NCBI RefSeq assembly: GCF_013282575.1
Contig: NZ_JAAAYE010000004.1
Location: forward strand, 1 to 64,000
Origin: Paraburkholderia sp. NMBU_R16
GTDB taxonomy: Bacteria; Pseudomonadota; Gammaproteobacteria; Burkholderiales; Burkholderiaceae
Reading direction: 5' to 3'
Length of the DNA stretch: 64,000 nucleotides
The position numbers were made by a program, and so were the translations under genes. Shown here one piece after another: positions 16,903 to 25,201 of this stretch; the stretch's first letter is position 1, and every line of letters starts with the position of its first letter. The notes beneath the pieces are model-generated. The model was given only the letters and a program-made list of their open reading frames with translations. It did no database searches and had not been told where the DNA came from.

Positions 16903-17589
16903 CTAGGCGGCACGCCAGCGAGCGAGCACGGCCGGCAGTTCGGCCATATCGTGAAAGATCGCCGCGACGCCCGTGGATCGCATCGCCTCGGCATGGCTGT
17001 GCCCCGCGGCGTCGGGGCAGTAGCCGAACACGGTCGCTCCGGCGGCCAGCCCCGCGGTCGCACCCGTGACCGTATCTTCGACGATCGCGCAGCGCGCAGG
17101 ATTGACCTCGAGGCCGCCTGCCGCCGCGAGATAGACATCGGGATGCGGCTTGTTCCGGGGCATTTCCTGACCGCTGAAGATGCGTCCTTCGAAATACTCG
17201 AAGATACCGACCTTCGCGAGCTGCATTTCGACCTTGTGCCGATCGGCACCGGATGCGACGGCGATGACACCGCCAAGCGCTTCGTGTAGCGCCTTGACCG
17301 CCAGGGGTGCGCCCGTCACGCCGAGGAGTTCGGCTTCGAGCGCCGCATTGCGCCGCGCGCGGAACTGCTCGAGCCACTGCGCCGTGAGGCGAAAGCCGGT
17401 GTGCGATTCGATGAGGGCGGCTTCGTCCCTCACCGTTTTGCCGACGAAGTGCCGCATCGTCTCCTGAGTGCTGATATTCCAGCCGAGCTCGCCGAGCATT
17501 TCGGCAAGCACGCGGTTCGTAATGGGCTCGGAATCGACGAGGACGCCGTCGCAATCGAAGATCACGGCGTCGAAGGGAAGGGCGGACAT
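16903..17589 (-). CDS. HAD-superfamily hydrolase (phosphoglycolate phosphatase/beta-PGM type)
   Basis: A 228-residue cytoplasmic phosphohydrolase. Motif I is FDAVIFDCDGVLVDSEP (nucleophile and general-acid Asp). Motif II is the Ser in VIAVASGADRHKV. Motif III/IV is KPHPDVYLAAAGGLEVNPARCAIVEDTVTG. The helical cap at about 20-85 is the C1 type found in beta-phosphoglucomutase and sugar-phosphate phosphatases. The substrate cannot be read from sequence. ATG 17589 was chosen as the residue before the motif-I strand; the longer frame upstream lacks homology. Confidence 0.85.
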   Translation of the reverse strand: MSALPFDAVIFDCDGVLVDSEPITNRVLAEMLGELGWNISTQETMRHFVGKTVRDEAALIESHTGFRLTAQWLEQFRARRNAALEAELLGVTGAPLAVKALHEALGGVIAVASGADRHKVEMQLAKVGIFEYFEGRIFSGQEMPRNKPHPDVYLAAAGGLEVNPARCAIVEDTVTGATAGLAAGATVFGYCPDAAGHSHAEAMRSTGVAAIFHDMAELPAVLARWRAA

Positions 17590-17726
17590 CGTGCGCGAAT
17601 CATCCAGATAGTGTTCGAACGCGGCCCTTACGTCGATGCGCTTCGGGCCGCAAACCGGATGGCATTGTATCGCGCGCGGGAACGTCCTCGCCGCTCCCTC
17701 CCCGGATGCGGCGCAGACGAGGCGCC

Positions 17727-19370
17727 TCAGTCCTCGATCGCGAGTCCCGGCAGTGCGTGCGTCCCTTCCTCGGCTACCGAGTGCAGCCACTCGGGCTTCA
17801 GGTCGAGTGCGCGCAGGATCGTCGGCGCGACTTGCGTGGTGAGGACGGGCTTGGCGATCGTGCGTGCATGGCGAATGCCCGGGAACGACACGAGCAGCCC
17901 TAGGTGGCTGTCGTCAGGCGCATTGCCGCCATGTTCCTCGTCCTTTTTCTTGCTCGACGTATAGATCACGCCAGGATTGGGCTGCACGACGATATCGGGC
18001 GTACGGCCTTGCGCCGGATTGCCGAAGCGCGCGACGAGTTGCGGGCCATAGAGCAGATAGGCTCCCGGACCATCGGCGCAGATGCCCGGCGCATTGCAGC
18101 CGAGATTGGCCTCGAGCGTCGCGATGACGGCGTCGCGCTGGCTTTGATCCCGCAGCCAGATGAGGCCGACGTCGTCCGTTTGCACCATGCCCGTGCCGGC
18201 AAGCCCGGTGCCGTCGTTGAGGTTGCCCGATTGCGTCGCGTTCTGGCCGAAGTGGCCGTTCGGATCAAGGTAGTTGTTGGCTTCGAGCAGTTGTGTGAGC
18301 GTGTCGCCGTTTTTCACGAGCTTCGTGTGATCGGTCGGCGATTGGCCATGTTTGGCCGTCACGATGATGACGGTCGTGGAGTACAGGTTGCGCTGCTTCA
18401 GTTCCGCGACGATGCGGCCGATCGCATCGTCTGCATAGGCGATCGCATTGGCCACGTTCGGGCCCGGGGTGAAGCTCGCGTCGAGGTAGCCGCCGCCCTT
18501 GGCGACCGGCGATTTTTGCGCCACGCTCAAGGTCTGGAAGTTCGCGCCGAACAGCGTCGGTACCGGCGCGTTTTTCGTGCCCGTGGAGTCCTTGCCATCG
18601 ATCTGATTGAGGATCGCTTGCACGTGGTAGTTGTCGAATTTCTCCGTGTGCGTGTAGACGTCCGTATAGTCGGTCTGCGTCGCCGGATCGATCGAGTTGA
18701 TTTCGGTGCGGGCGAGATCGTCCACGCCGTGGCCCGACGGTCCGTTGAGCCAGTCGTAGCCCCACGCGTGCTTATCGGCCCAGGCCGTATGCGCATCGCG
18801 CATGTGCTCCTTGATGACTTCGAATACCGTATTCGTCTTGATGTAGTTGTGCGGATAGACGGGGCTGCACACCCCGTCGATCAGCGCGTGGGGGATCGCT
18901 TGCGGATTGAACGCGCCACCGCCGTCGAGATGAATCAGCGCGCCGCCGTTTTGGGCATCGATGCCGGTCGTTTCGTCGAACACGACGTTCCAGCCGCGCT
19001 TGCCCGAGCATGTGGTGTCGGTGGGTGCGAAAAGCGTGCGGTCATAGGAGACGTCGTAAAAGAGGCCAGCGGATTTCGGCGAGCCGCCCGTGACGAGCGC
19101 GGCGAGACCGGGGAATGAATCGGACAGGCCCGGCGTGCGCGCCTCGGTATAGGTGACGCCGGAGTGAGACAGCACGGCGAGATTTGGGCAGGTGTTGCCA
19201 GCCATGCAGCGAGCGAGGTCTTGCTCGTGCAGCCCGTCGATGCTGAGGAGGAGCACGCGCTTTACATCGTGGATTTCATGGGCGGCAGCGGCTGTTGCCG
19301 CGCCTGCGAGTGCCATCAGCCCGATGGCGAGCGCCGTGCCCGCGTGGAGCATTGCCTTGCGTCGATTCAT
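17727..19370 (-). CDS. secreted alkaline-phosphatase-superfamily phosphodiesterase
   Basis: A 547-residue exported enzyme of the type I phosphodiesterase/nucleotide pyrophosphatase branch. The signal peptide is MNRRKAMLHAGTALAIGLMAL...AHA. VKRVLLLSIDGLHEQDL carries the first metal-binding Asp. TPGLSDSFPGLAALVTGG holds the nucleophile region, with Ser where many NPP enzymes have Thr. IIVTAKHGQSPTD and ...DDSHLGLLVS supply later metal ligands. It is probably periplasmic or secreted and could hydrolyse phosphodiesters or phosphonate-like bonds; the substrate is unknown. It is a single gene. A 9-bp-arm palindrome 17 bases upstream may regulate it. Confidence 0.85.
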   Translation of the reverse strand: MNRRKAMLHAGTALAIGLMALAGAATAAAAHEIHDVKRVLLLSIDGLHEQDLARCMAGNTCPNLAVLSHSGVTYTEARTPGLSDSFPGLAALVTGGSPKSAGLFYDVSYDRTLFAPTDTTCSGKRGWNVVFDETTGIDAQNGGALIHLDGGGAFNPQAIPHALIDGVCSPVYPHNYIKTNTVFEVIKEHMRDAHTAWADKHAWGYDWLNGPSGHGVDDLARTEINSIDPATQTDYTDVYTHTEKFDNYHVQAILNQIDGKDSTGTKNAPVPTLFGANFQTLSVAQKSPVAKGGGYLDASFTPGPNVANAIAYADDAIGRIVAELKQRNLYSTTVIIVTAKHGQSPTDHTKLVKNGDTLTQLLEANNYLDPNGHFGQNATQSGNLNDGTGLAGTGMVQTDDVGLIWLRDQSQRDAVIATLEANLGCNAPGICADGPGAYLLYGPQLVARFGNPAQGRTPDIVVQPNPGVIYTSSKKKDEEHGGNAPDDSHLGLLVSFPGIRHARTIAKPVLTTQVAPTILRALDLKPEWLHSVAEEGTHALPGLAIED

Positions 19371-19387
19371 GTCTACCTCGTCGTAAG

Positions 19388-19406
19388 GCGCGGAAAGTTT
19401 CCGCGC
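19388..19406. promoter_or_regulatory. palindrome upstream of the secreted phosphatase
   Basis: GCGCGGAAA-G-TTTCCGCGC has perfect 9-base arms around one base. It is located 17 bases upstream of the phosphatase start on its coding strand. It could be an operator or a leader hairpin. No matching copy was noticed elsewhere in the window. Confidence 0.4.
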
Positions 19407-19612
19407 TAAAAGCAGCTAATCTGAGGGTCGAATACGACTGGACGATGAAGCGGACCTTTCAGTCCGCTATCGATTGGTGCCGTGCGCGCAGGTCGCGGTC
19501 GTTGGCGCCTGGACTCGGTGCCGGGTCGGCGCGGTGCCCGCTTGGCAGCCGATGTCCCAAGAGGCTGTTAATATTGCCGTCTGATTTTCGGGTAGGCGGT
19601 TACAGGACGAAT

Positions 19613-20464
19613 ATGGGTTTCGAGCAGCTGGCAGAACTGAGAAAGCAACTGGCGAAAGAAGCGCGCGCCGCAAAGGAGCAGGCCCAGGCCGCCGATGCGG
19701 GCAAATCGCCTCGACAGGCTCGGCCTGGTCAGCGCGACGCAAAGGGCGACGCCAACGGCCATCGCGATGCGAAGGGGCCGCGCGACGCGAAGCCCCAACA
19801 CGAGACAAAGGGGGCGCGCGACGCGAAGGGACAACGCGGCGATGCCAGAGCCCAGCGCGGGGAGGCGAGAAGCCATCACGCGCCGAAGGCCGAGCCGGTC
19901 GATCCGGTGGTACGGGTCATCGGCAAGCTGCAAAAGCGCTTTCCGGCAGCATTCCCGAAGAACCCCGCGCCGAAGGTGCCGCTGAAGATCGGCATTCTGG
20001 CCGATCTCCTCTCGCATGCCGAGGAGCTCGCGCTGAACGAGGCGCAGATCCGCGATGCGGTCAGCACATGGTGCCGCGGCAGCCGTTACTGGGCCTGTCT
20101 CGTCGACGGTGCGCCGCGAGTCGATCTAAACGGCGCGCCGGCCGGCAGCGTCACCGCGCGCGACGCGGCCTTCGCGCGCCGACAGGCCAAGGGCGGCGGC
20201 GCAGCCCGCCGCAAGGGCGATGGCGCACAGCCGGCTGCCAAGGCTGCGGCGGCACGACCAGCGCAGCCGGGCGCGTCGGAAGGTTCGCCGGCCTCGGAGG
20301 CGGCGCAGCCGGGTGAAGCGGTGCAGCCAGCGGAGGCTGTTCAGTCGGCTGAGGCGGCTCAGGAGCCCCAGCCAAGCCCGGCGTCCGACACCGGGCATGC
20401 GTCCGGCGCCGCGTCTACGCCCGCCGTCGAGCATTCGCCGGACACGGCTCAGTCGCCTGACTGA
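19613..20464 (+). CDS. ProQ/FinO-domain RNA chaperone
   Basis: A 283-residue protein. Residues 1-25 are a helical, charged start (MGFEQLAELRKQLAKEARAAKE). About 30-90 are a basic linker with recurring RDAKG units. About 95-190 are the FinO/ProQ domain (VIGKLQKRFPAAFPKNPAPKVPLKIGILADLL, then WCRGSRYWACLVDGAPRVDLNG). The tail at about 195-283 is Ala/Pro/Gln/Glu-rich low complexity. ProQ/FinO domains bind structured sRNAs and mRNA 3' ends and act in post-transcriptional control. The start at 19613 was chosen by the domain boundary; the longer upstream frame is non-homologous. A strong hairpin at 20471-20498 ends the unit. Confidence 0.85.
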   Translation: MGFEQLAELRKQLAKEARAAKEQAQAADAGKSPRQARPGQRDAKGDANGHRDAKGPRDAKPQHETKGARDAKGQRGDARAQRGEARSHHAPKAEPVDPVVRVIGKLQKRFPAAFPKNPAPKVPLKIGILADLLSHAEELALNEAQIRDAVSTWCRGSRYWACLVDGAPRVDLNGAPAGSVTARDAAFARRQAKGGGAARRKGDGAQPAAKAAAARPAQPGASEGSPASEAAQPGEAVQPAEAVQSAEAAQEPQPSPASDTGHASGAASTPAVEHSPDTAQSPD

Positions 20465-20470
20465 GCCAAG

Positions 20471-20498
20471 GCTCGGGCGCGTCGCTGCGCGCCCGAGC
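20471..20498 (+). terminator. hairpin after the ProQ-like gene
   Basis: GCTCGGGCGCG, a 6-base loop, then CGCGCCCGAGC: perfect 11-bp arms beginning 7 bases after the stop. There is no U tract, so it may be a weak or Rho-assisted terminator or a 3'-end stabiliser, which is also the kind of structure ProQ proteins bind. Confidence 0.55.
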
Positions 20499-20642
20499 GT
20501 TAGACTATCGTTCGCCGCGTTGCGCCGCGAGCTGCTTCCCTCCTATCGCGCTTTTTTTCGACGCATGTCGAAATCATGGCAAGCCGTTCGACATTGTCGA
20601 GGTAACACGCTGCGTGTTGCCGCAACTCTTCAGGAGCGACAA

Positions 20643-21014
20643 ATGGAATATCTGCTGATGATTTATGGCAATGAAGCCCGGGCTGCCGAAATGACGCCGA
20701 GCCAGGCCGCGGAGATGACGGCTGCGTTCGGCGCCTATACGGAGGCGCTCAAGGAAGCCGGCGTCTGGCGTGCCGGTGCCCGACTGCGGCCGGTCAACAC
20801 GGCCACCACGGTTCGAGCGAAGAACGGCAAAACGGAGGTCCTCAATGGACCGTTTGCGGAAACGCGCGAGCAACTGGGCGGCTATTACCTGATCGACGTA
20901 CCCGATCTCGATCAGGCGCTCGCATGGGCTGCCCGTTGTCCCGCGGCGGACTACGCCGGGCTCGAAGTTCGCCCGATCTGGCCGATGCACGAGTACGCTC
21001 CGAATGCCCGATAG
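20643..21014 (+). CDS. YCII/DGPF-domain protein
   Basis: A 123-residue protein of the YCII-related (DGPF) family, with AGGAG 6 bases before the ATG. It shows EYLLMIYGNEA, RAKNGKTEVLNGPFAETREQLGGYYLIDVPD and the C-terminal VRPIWPMHEY. The NGPFAETKE-like segment is the DGPF signature. Its reaction is unknown; the family has a ferredoxin-like fold. The stop overlaps the next gene's start by 11 bases, implying translational coupling with the sigma factor. Pairing of a DGPF protein with this sigma-factor class is a recurrent arrangement (ECF42 group). Confidence 0.88.
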   Translation: MEYLLMIYGNEARAAEMTPSQAAEMTAAFGAYTEALKEAGVWRAGARLRPVNTATTVRAKNGKTEVLNGPFAETREQLGGYYLIDVPDLDQALAWAARCPAADYAGLEVRPIWPMHEYAPNAR

Positions 21015-22284
21015 CGGTGACACGGCCGCCGCGCGTGCCGCGGAGGCGGCGGCGCGGCTCAGCTATGGCAAACTCGTCGCCTTTCTCTCCGGGCGCAGCC
21101 GCGACGTGGCCGGCGCCGAAGATGCGCTCGCGGACGCGTTCGCGGCGGCGCTCGCGGATTGGCCGCGCAACGGCGTGCCGCGCACGCCGGATGCGTGGCT
21201 GCTCGCGGTGGCCAAGCGCCGTATCGTCGATGCGCTCAGACGTCGTTATCGTGATGCCGATGCAGCCCAGTATCTGGAATGGCTGAGCCAGCTGGCGCCC
21301 GAGACGGATGATGCCGCCGCGTCGATTCCGGACGAGCGCCTGCAATTGATGTTCGCCTGCGCGCATCCCGCGCTCGAGCGCAGCGTGCGTGCGCCGCTCG
21401 TCTTGCAAGCGGTGCTCGGCTTCGATGCGGCGACGATCGCCTCCGCGTTCCTCGTCGCGCCATCGGCGATGAGCCAGCGGCTCGTGCGGGCCAAGAACAA
21501 GATTCGCGAAGCCGGCATTGCACTCGAGATGCCCGAGCCCGGCGAGTTGCCCGCGCGGCTCGAATGTGTGCTCGATTCGATCTACGCGGTCTATGCCGAA
21601 GGATGGTCGGATCCCGAGGGCGGGGATCCCCACCGCCGCAATCTCGCCGATGAGGGTATCTGGCTGGGCCGCCTCGTCGTCTCGCTCATGCCGGACGAGC
21701 CGGAGGCGCTCGGATTGCTTGCCATGATGCTGCACACGCACGCCCGCCGCGACGCTCGCCGCGCGGCCGACGGGGCCTACATCGCGCTGAGCGAGCAGGA
21801 TGTGAGGCGATGGGACAGCGGCATGATCGAAGAAGCGGAAGCGTTGCTGGCCCGCGCGAGCCGGGCCGGCCGGATCGGCCGCTATCAGTTGGAAGCCGCG
21901 GTGCAATCGGCCCACGCGATGCGCAGGTTCGGTCATCCTCCCGACTGGCAGGCGATCGTGCAGCTTTATGACGCGTTGTGCGCGTTGAGCGGCTCGCCGG
22001 TGGCCGCGCTCAACCGGGCGGTTGCGTTGGCCGAGCGCGATGGCGCTGCGGCCGGTCTTGCCGCGCTCGACGAGGTGGCGGACGATGCGCGGCTTTCGGC
22101 ATATCAGCCATTCTGGGCGGCGCGGGCCGAGCTGTCGGCGCGCGTGGGCGCGTGGCAAGCCTGCCTTGACGCATATCAGCGTGCCATCGGCCTTGAATCG
22201 GATCCGGCGGTGCGGCGGTTTTTGCTCCAGCGCGCACAAGCCGCGCGCGCCCGAAGCGGGCAGAGCGCTTCGCCGGCCGAATGA
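21004..22284 (+). CDS. ECF42-type RNA polymerase sigma factor
   Basis: A 426-residue sigma-70-family protein. The sigma-2 region is in residues 15-85 (GRSRDVAGAEDALADAFAAALADWP, WLLAVAKRRIVDALRRR). The sigma-4 HTH is at about 115-180 (ASAFLVAPSAMSQRLVRAKNKIREAG). A 240-residue C-terminal extension with TPR-like helices follows (VQLYDALCALSGSPVAALNRAVALAE). This long C-terminal domain, and an overlapping DGPF gene instead of an anti-sigma factor, define the ECF42 group. Activity is thought to be controlled by the C-terminal extension. No target promoter could be recognised by eye. Confidence 0.88.
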   Translation: MPDSGDTAAARAAEAAARLSYGKLVAFLSGRSRDVAGAEDALADAFAAALADWPRNGVPRTPDAWLLAVAKRRIVDALRRRYRDADAAQYLEWLSQLAPETDDAAASIPDERLQLMFACAHPALERSVRAPLVLQAVLGFDAATIASAFLVAPSAMSQRLVRAKNKIREAGIALEMPEPGELPARLECVLDSIYAVYAEGWSDPEGGDPHRRNLADEGIWLGRLVVSLMPDEPEALGLLAMMLHTHARRDARRAADGAYIALSEQDVRRWDSGMIEEAEALLARASRAGRIGRYQLEAAVQSAHAMRRFGHPPDWQAIVQLYDALCALSGSPVAALNRAVALAERDGAAAGLAALDEVADDARLSAYQPFWAARAELSARVGAWQACLDAYQRAIGLESDPAVRRFLLQRAQAARARSGQSASPAE

Positions 22285-22825
22285 TCGCACTGCCGCTCGT
22301 TCCGTCATCCAATACCGAATTCTTTTATTCGAATTCATCTGGGGCCTACAACTTTTTGGAGGCCTCGATCCCACGTTTATCCATTTATTACATGAAAACG
22401 CACAACGTGCGTTGTGCGTTAGAACAAAAATTACCGATTACTACGAAATTTGCATATGTCGTACCGTTTGCCAAAACGATTAGAAAAGTAATACAGTGAA
22501 AGCGAGTTGACATTAAAAGGAAGTGGAACGTACTCTGCGCTGTCGCAGGTTTTTGTGGAAGATGTTCTCGCCGCCCCCGTTCCTCTGGAGTCGACGATGT
22601 CAACGATGATTTTTAGTAGTCCATACGTTTAGTACTCCTATTTATTGCAGGTTGGAATCACGGTCTGGGTTTCAGTGAATGCTGGGCCGGGGCGCAGCAC
22701 GCCCCTTTTCGTCGCGAGCTACGGATTTGCTTGCGTGGCGTCGTATTGCCTGCCGGCGAATGAGAGAGAAGAACAACGAGACGAAACCTGGCATCGGTTA
22801 AACACTTTCTCATTCAGGATTTCGT
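22285..22825. other. 541-bp AT-rich intergenic segment
   Basis: No convincing gene. The stretch 22381-22500 has 43 G/C of 120 bases by hand count, far below the flanking genes. It holds the palindrome at 22397-22420 and a TTGACA at about 22506 with a weak TACTCT 18 bases later, a possible promoter for the downstream peptidase. The 22645-22825 part is more GC-rich and shows only shadow frames. Confidence 0.6.
22397..22420. promoter_or_regulatory. 11-bp-arm palindrome in the AT-rich spacer
   Basis: AACGCACAACG-TG-CGTTGTGCGTT has perfect 11-base arms with a 2-base centre, 113 bases after the sigma-factor stop. No U run follows directly, so a dimeric-regulator operator is as likely as a terminator. 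Confidence 0.5.
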
Positions 22826-25006
22826 ATGCGATTTCATTTTGGATTGAATTGGCATTACGCTTCCATTGCCGCGCTCGCGCTATTGAGCGCATGCGGCGGC
22901 GGTGACGGTGGACAGGCGTCGGCTAGCCGTGCGGGCGCGGCCACTTCGAGTCCCAGCGCTCCGGCGCTTGTCGCGCCCGCTTCCGCTGTCGCGGCGACTC
23001 CGGGCGTGGACAAGACGGTATCGCCGGTGGAAATGCCCGATACGGTCGTACCGGTCAATTACCGGCTTTGGTTCCGTCCGAACCCCGAGCTGAATGCGTT
23101 CGACGGCCGCGCGGACGTCGAGATCAAGGTGATCAAGCCGGTCACCGCGATCACCGTGGCCGCGCACCGGCTGCAGTTCGTCAACGGCACCATCGCCTTG
23201 CAGCCCGGCAATGTGCAGCTGGTCGCGACGCCCCAGGACCAGGGCGATTACTATCAATTGCGTCCGGCGAGCGGGCAGATCGCTGCAGGCACCTATTCGC
23301 TGCACATGGAATGGCGCGGCATCATCAACTTCAAAAGCTATGACGACCCGGTCACGAAGACGGGCGGCAGTTGCGGCAACGATCCTTATCCGGGATGTTC
23401 GGCTGCGGAAGGCGTATTCCGCGTCGATCTGAAGGCGACCGACGGTACGACGAGCGGCGCCATCCTGACGCAAGGCGAATCGGATCTCGCGCGGCAATGG
23501 TTCCCCGGGTGGGACGAGCCGGCGTTCCGCCCGACCTACGAGGTCAGCGCTGACGTGCCGCAGAACTGGCGAGTCGTCTCGAACGCGGTGGAGAAACCGC
23601 CGGTCAACGTGGACAGCGGTTATAAGCGCGTTTCGTTCGAGAAGACGCCGCCGATGCCGTCGTACCTGCTCTTTTTCGGCGGCGGGCAGTTCGATGTGCT
23701 CGAAGACGACTTCACGAGTCCGCTGCCGGACGGCAAGGGTCTGCATTTGCGCATCTTCACGCCGCCGGGCATGCGCGATTGGGCATTGCCCGCCATGCAG
23801 CAGACCAAGCAGGCGCTCGATTACTACTATCGTTACACAGGCATTCCGCTGCCCTTGACGAAGTTCGATACCGTCGCGGCGAACGACGCGTTCAAGGCGC
23901 AGAAAGACCTGAACTTCGGCGGGATGGAGAACTGGGGGGCCATTCTCGAGTTTGCCGACGACATCTTGCCGCAGCCGGGCACCCCGATGTCGAACTATGG
24001 CGTGACCGTGCTGACCCATGAGGCCGCTCACCAGTGGTTTGGCGATCTGGTCACGCTGGACTGGTGGGACGACGTCTGGCTCAACGAATCGTTCGCAACG
24101 TTCTTCGAAAACAAGACGAAGATCGCCTTCTTTCCCGATCGCTTCAGCTGGGAAGGCGAGGTCCGCAACAAGTATCGCGTCATCGCCGACGATCTGACGT
24201 CCGCATCGTTCCCGGTGCAGCCGAATTTCAATGCATGGGCGTCGAACGACTTCGTCATCAACGCCGGGCGTTTCGTCTATGACAAGGGCGGTCAGGTTCT
24301 GAAGATGATCGAGGGCTACCTCGGCGAGGATGTGATGCGCCGTGGGCTGCAGTCGTATCTGGCGGATTATGCGCTCGGCAACGTCACGCCCAAGCGGCTG
24401 TGGGACGAACTCTCGCGAGCAAGCGGGGAGCCGATGACACAGATCGGCGACAGCTTCGTGCGGCAAACGGGTGTACCGCTCGTCTCGCTGAACACGATGT
24501 GCGATCTGACGACGAACCAATCGGTCGTGACGTTGAAGCAGCAGCCGTTCCCGAACCAGAATCCGTATCCGGGAACGCTGTGGACGATCCCGCTGACGTT
24601 GACCTATGGCGACGGTCTGGCAAGCCGTAAAACCATCTCGATGAAGAGCGCGGACATGCAGGTGCGCCTCGAAGGCTGCGGCGCGGTACTGGCCGATCCG
24701 ACGGGGCAGGACTATTACGTCGTCAATTATGGCGACAACGCGTGGACGCAGTTGCTCGCGCAATCGAGTGCACTGCTGGAGCCGGCCAGACTGACGAATC
24801 TGAAGCTCGGCACGCACTTGCTGGTCGACAACGGCCTTGCGCCGCAATCGCGCGCGACGGCGATCGATTCGATCGCCGCGTCGCCGAGCGTAGCGGCCCG
24901 GCTGATGCGCCAGGCACTGATGCCGGAGCAGCCGGTCGAGCGCCGCATCCCGCACTATCAGGGCCGTTTGAAAGCGAGGCCGCAGGCGTCGAGCAAGCAA
25001 CAGTAG
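22826..25006 (+). CDS. M1-family metallo-aminopeptidase lipoprotein
   Basis: A 726-residue exported peptidase. The signal ends in a lipobox (ALLSACGGG), so it is probably membrane-anchored and faces the periplasm or surface. The N-terminal beta domain (VVPVNYRLWFRPNPELNAFDG) is the usual M1 start. The catalytic domain has FGGMENWG (the GxMEN exopeptidase motif, about residue 365), zinc-site HEAAHQWFGD (His398, Glu399, His402) and LNESFATFFE (Glu421). After about 580 the C-terminal helical domain is short compared with 870-residue PepN enzymes. AGGA lies about 7 bases before the ATG. A strong terminator follows, so it is likely monocistronic. It may process extracellular peptides for nutrition. 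Confidence 0.88.
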   Translation: MRFHFGLNWHYASIAALALLSACGGGDGGQASASRAGAATSSPSAPALVAPASAVAATPGVDKTVSPVEMPDTVVPVNYRLWFRPNPELNAFDGRADVEIKVIKPVTAITVAAHRLQFVNGTIALQPGNVQLVATPQDQGDYYQLRPASGQIAAGTYSLHMEWRGIINFKSYDDPVTKTGGSCGNDPYPGCSAAEGVFRVDLKATDGTTSGAILTQGESDLARQWFPGWDEPAFRPTYEVSADVPQNWRVVSNAVEKPPVNVDSGYKRVSFEKTPPMPSYLLFFGGGQFDVLEDDFTSPLPDGKGLHLRIFTPPGMRDWALPAMQQTKQALDYYYRYTGIPLPLTKFDTVAANDAFKAQKDLNFGGMENWGAILEFADDILPQPGTPMSNYGVTVLTHEAAHQWFGDLVTLDWWDDVWLNESFATFFENKTKIAFFPDRFSWEGEVRNKYRVIADDLTSASFPVQPNFNAWASNDFVINAGRFVYDKGGQVLKMIEGYLGEDVMRRGLQSYLADYALGNVTPKRLWDELSRASGEPMTQIGDSFVRQTGVPLVSLNTMCDLTTNQSVVTLKQQPFPNQNPYPGTLWTIPLTLTYGDGLASRKTISMKSADMQVRLEGCGAVLADPTGQDYYVVNYGDNAWTQLLAQSSALLEPARLTNLKLGTHLLVDNGLAPQSRATAIDSIAASPSVAARLMRQALMPEQPVERRIPHYQGRLKARPQASSKQQ

Positions 25007-25029
25007 TTGAGCGATTGGTCCATTGACGG

Positions 25030-25066
25030 CGCGCGGTTCGCTTCGAAGCAGCGGATCGCGCGTTTT
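25030..25066 (+). terminator. intrinsic terminator after the M1 peptidase
   Basis: CGCGCGGTTCGC and GCGGATCGCGCG form a 12-bp stem (two G-U pairs), followed at once by TTTT, 24 bases after the peptidase stop. Confidence 0.65.
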
Positions 25067-25201
25067 CGCACCGTCTCGTTTGCCGAATTCGGAACGCACC
25101 CTTAAAAAACTTTCGAAGAATCGAATGCGTTTCACTACAGATTCGGGACGGCGAAGTCGTTATCGCAATGAATATTCGCTCGAACGGTTATCTGACTGGT
25201 T

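Noticed and set aside
17904-19118. A 404-codon plus-strand open frame opposite the secreted phosphatase
   Set aside because: Shadow of the minus-strand phosphatase, low-complexity Arg/Val composition.
19690-19870. Apparent DNA repeats in the ProQ-like gene resembling a short repeat array
   Set aside because: They encode irregular RDAKG units of a protein linker with varying spacing, not a CRISPR or iteron array.
22645-22905. An 86-codon open frame before the M1 peptidase
   Set aside because: No ribosome site, it overlaps the peptidase signal sequence in another frame, and its composition is not protein-like.
22880-25135. A 751-codon minus-strand open frame opposite the M1 peptidase
   Set aside because: The plus strand has an intact zinc peptidase with all motifs; the antisense frame is Arg/His-rich and featureless.
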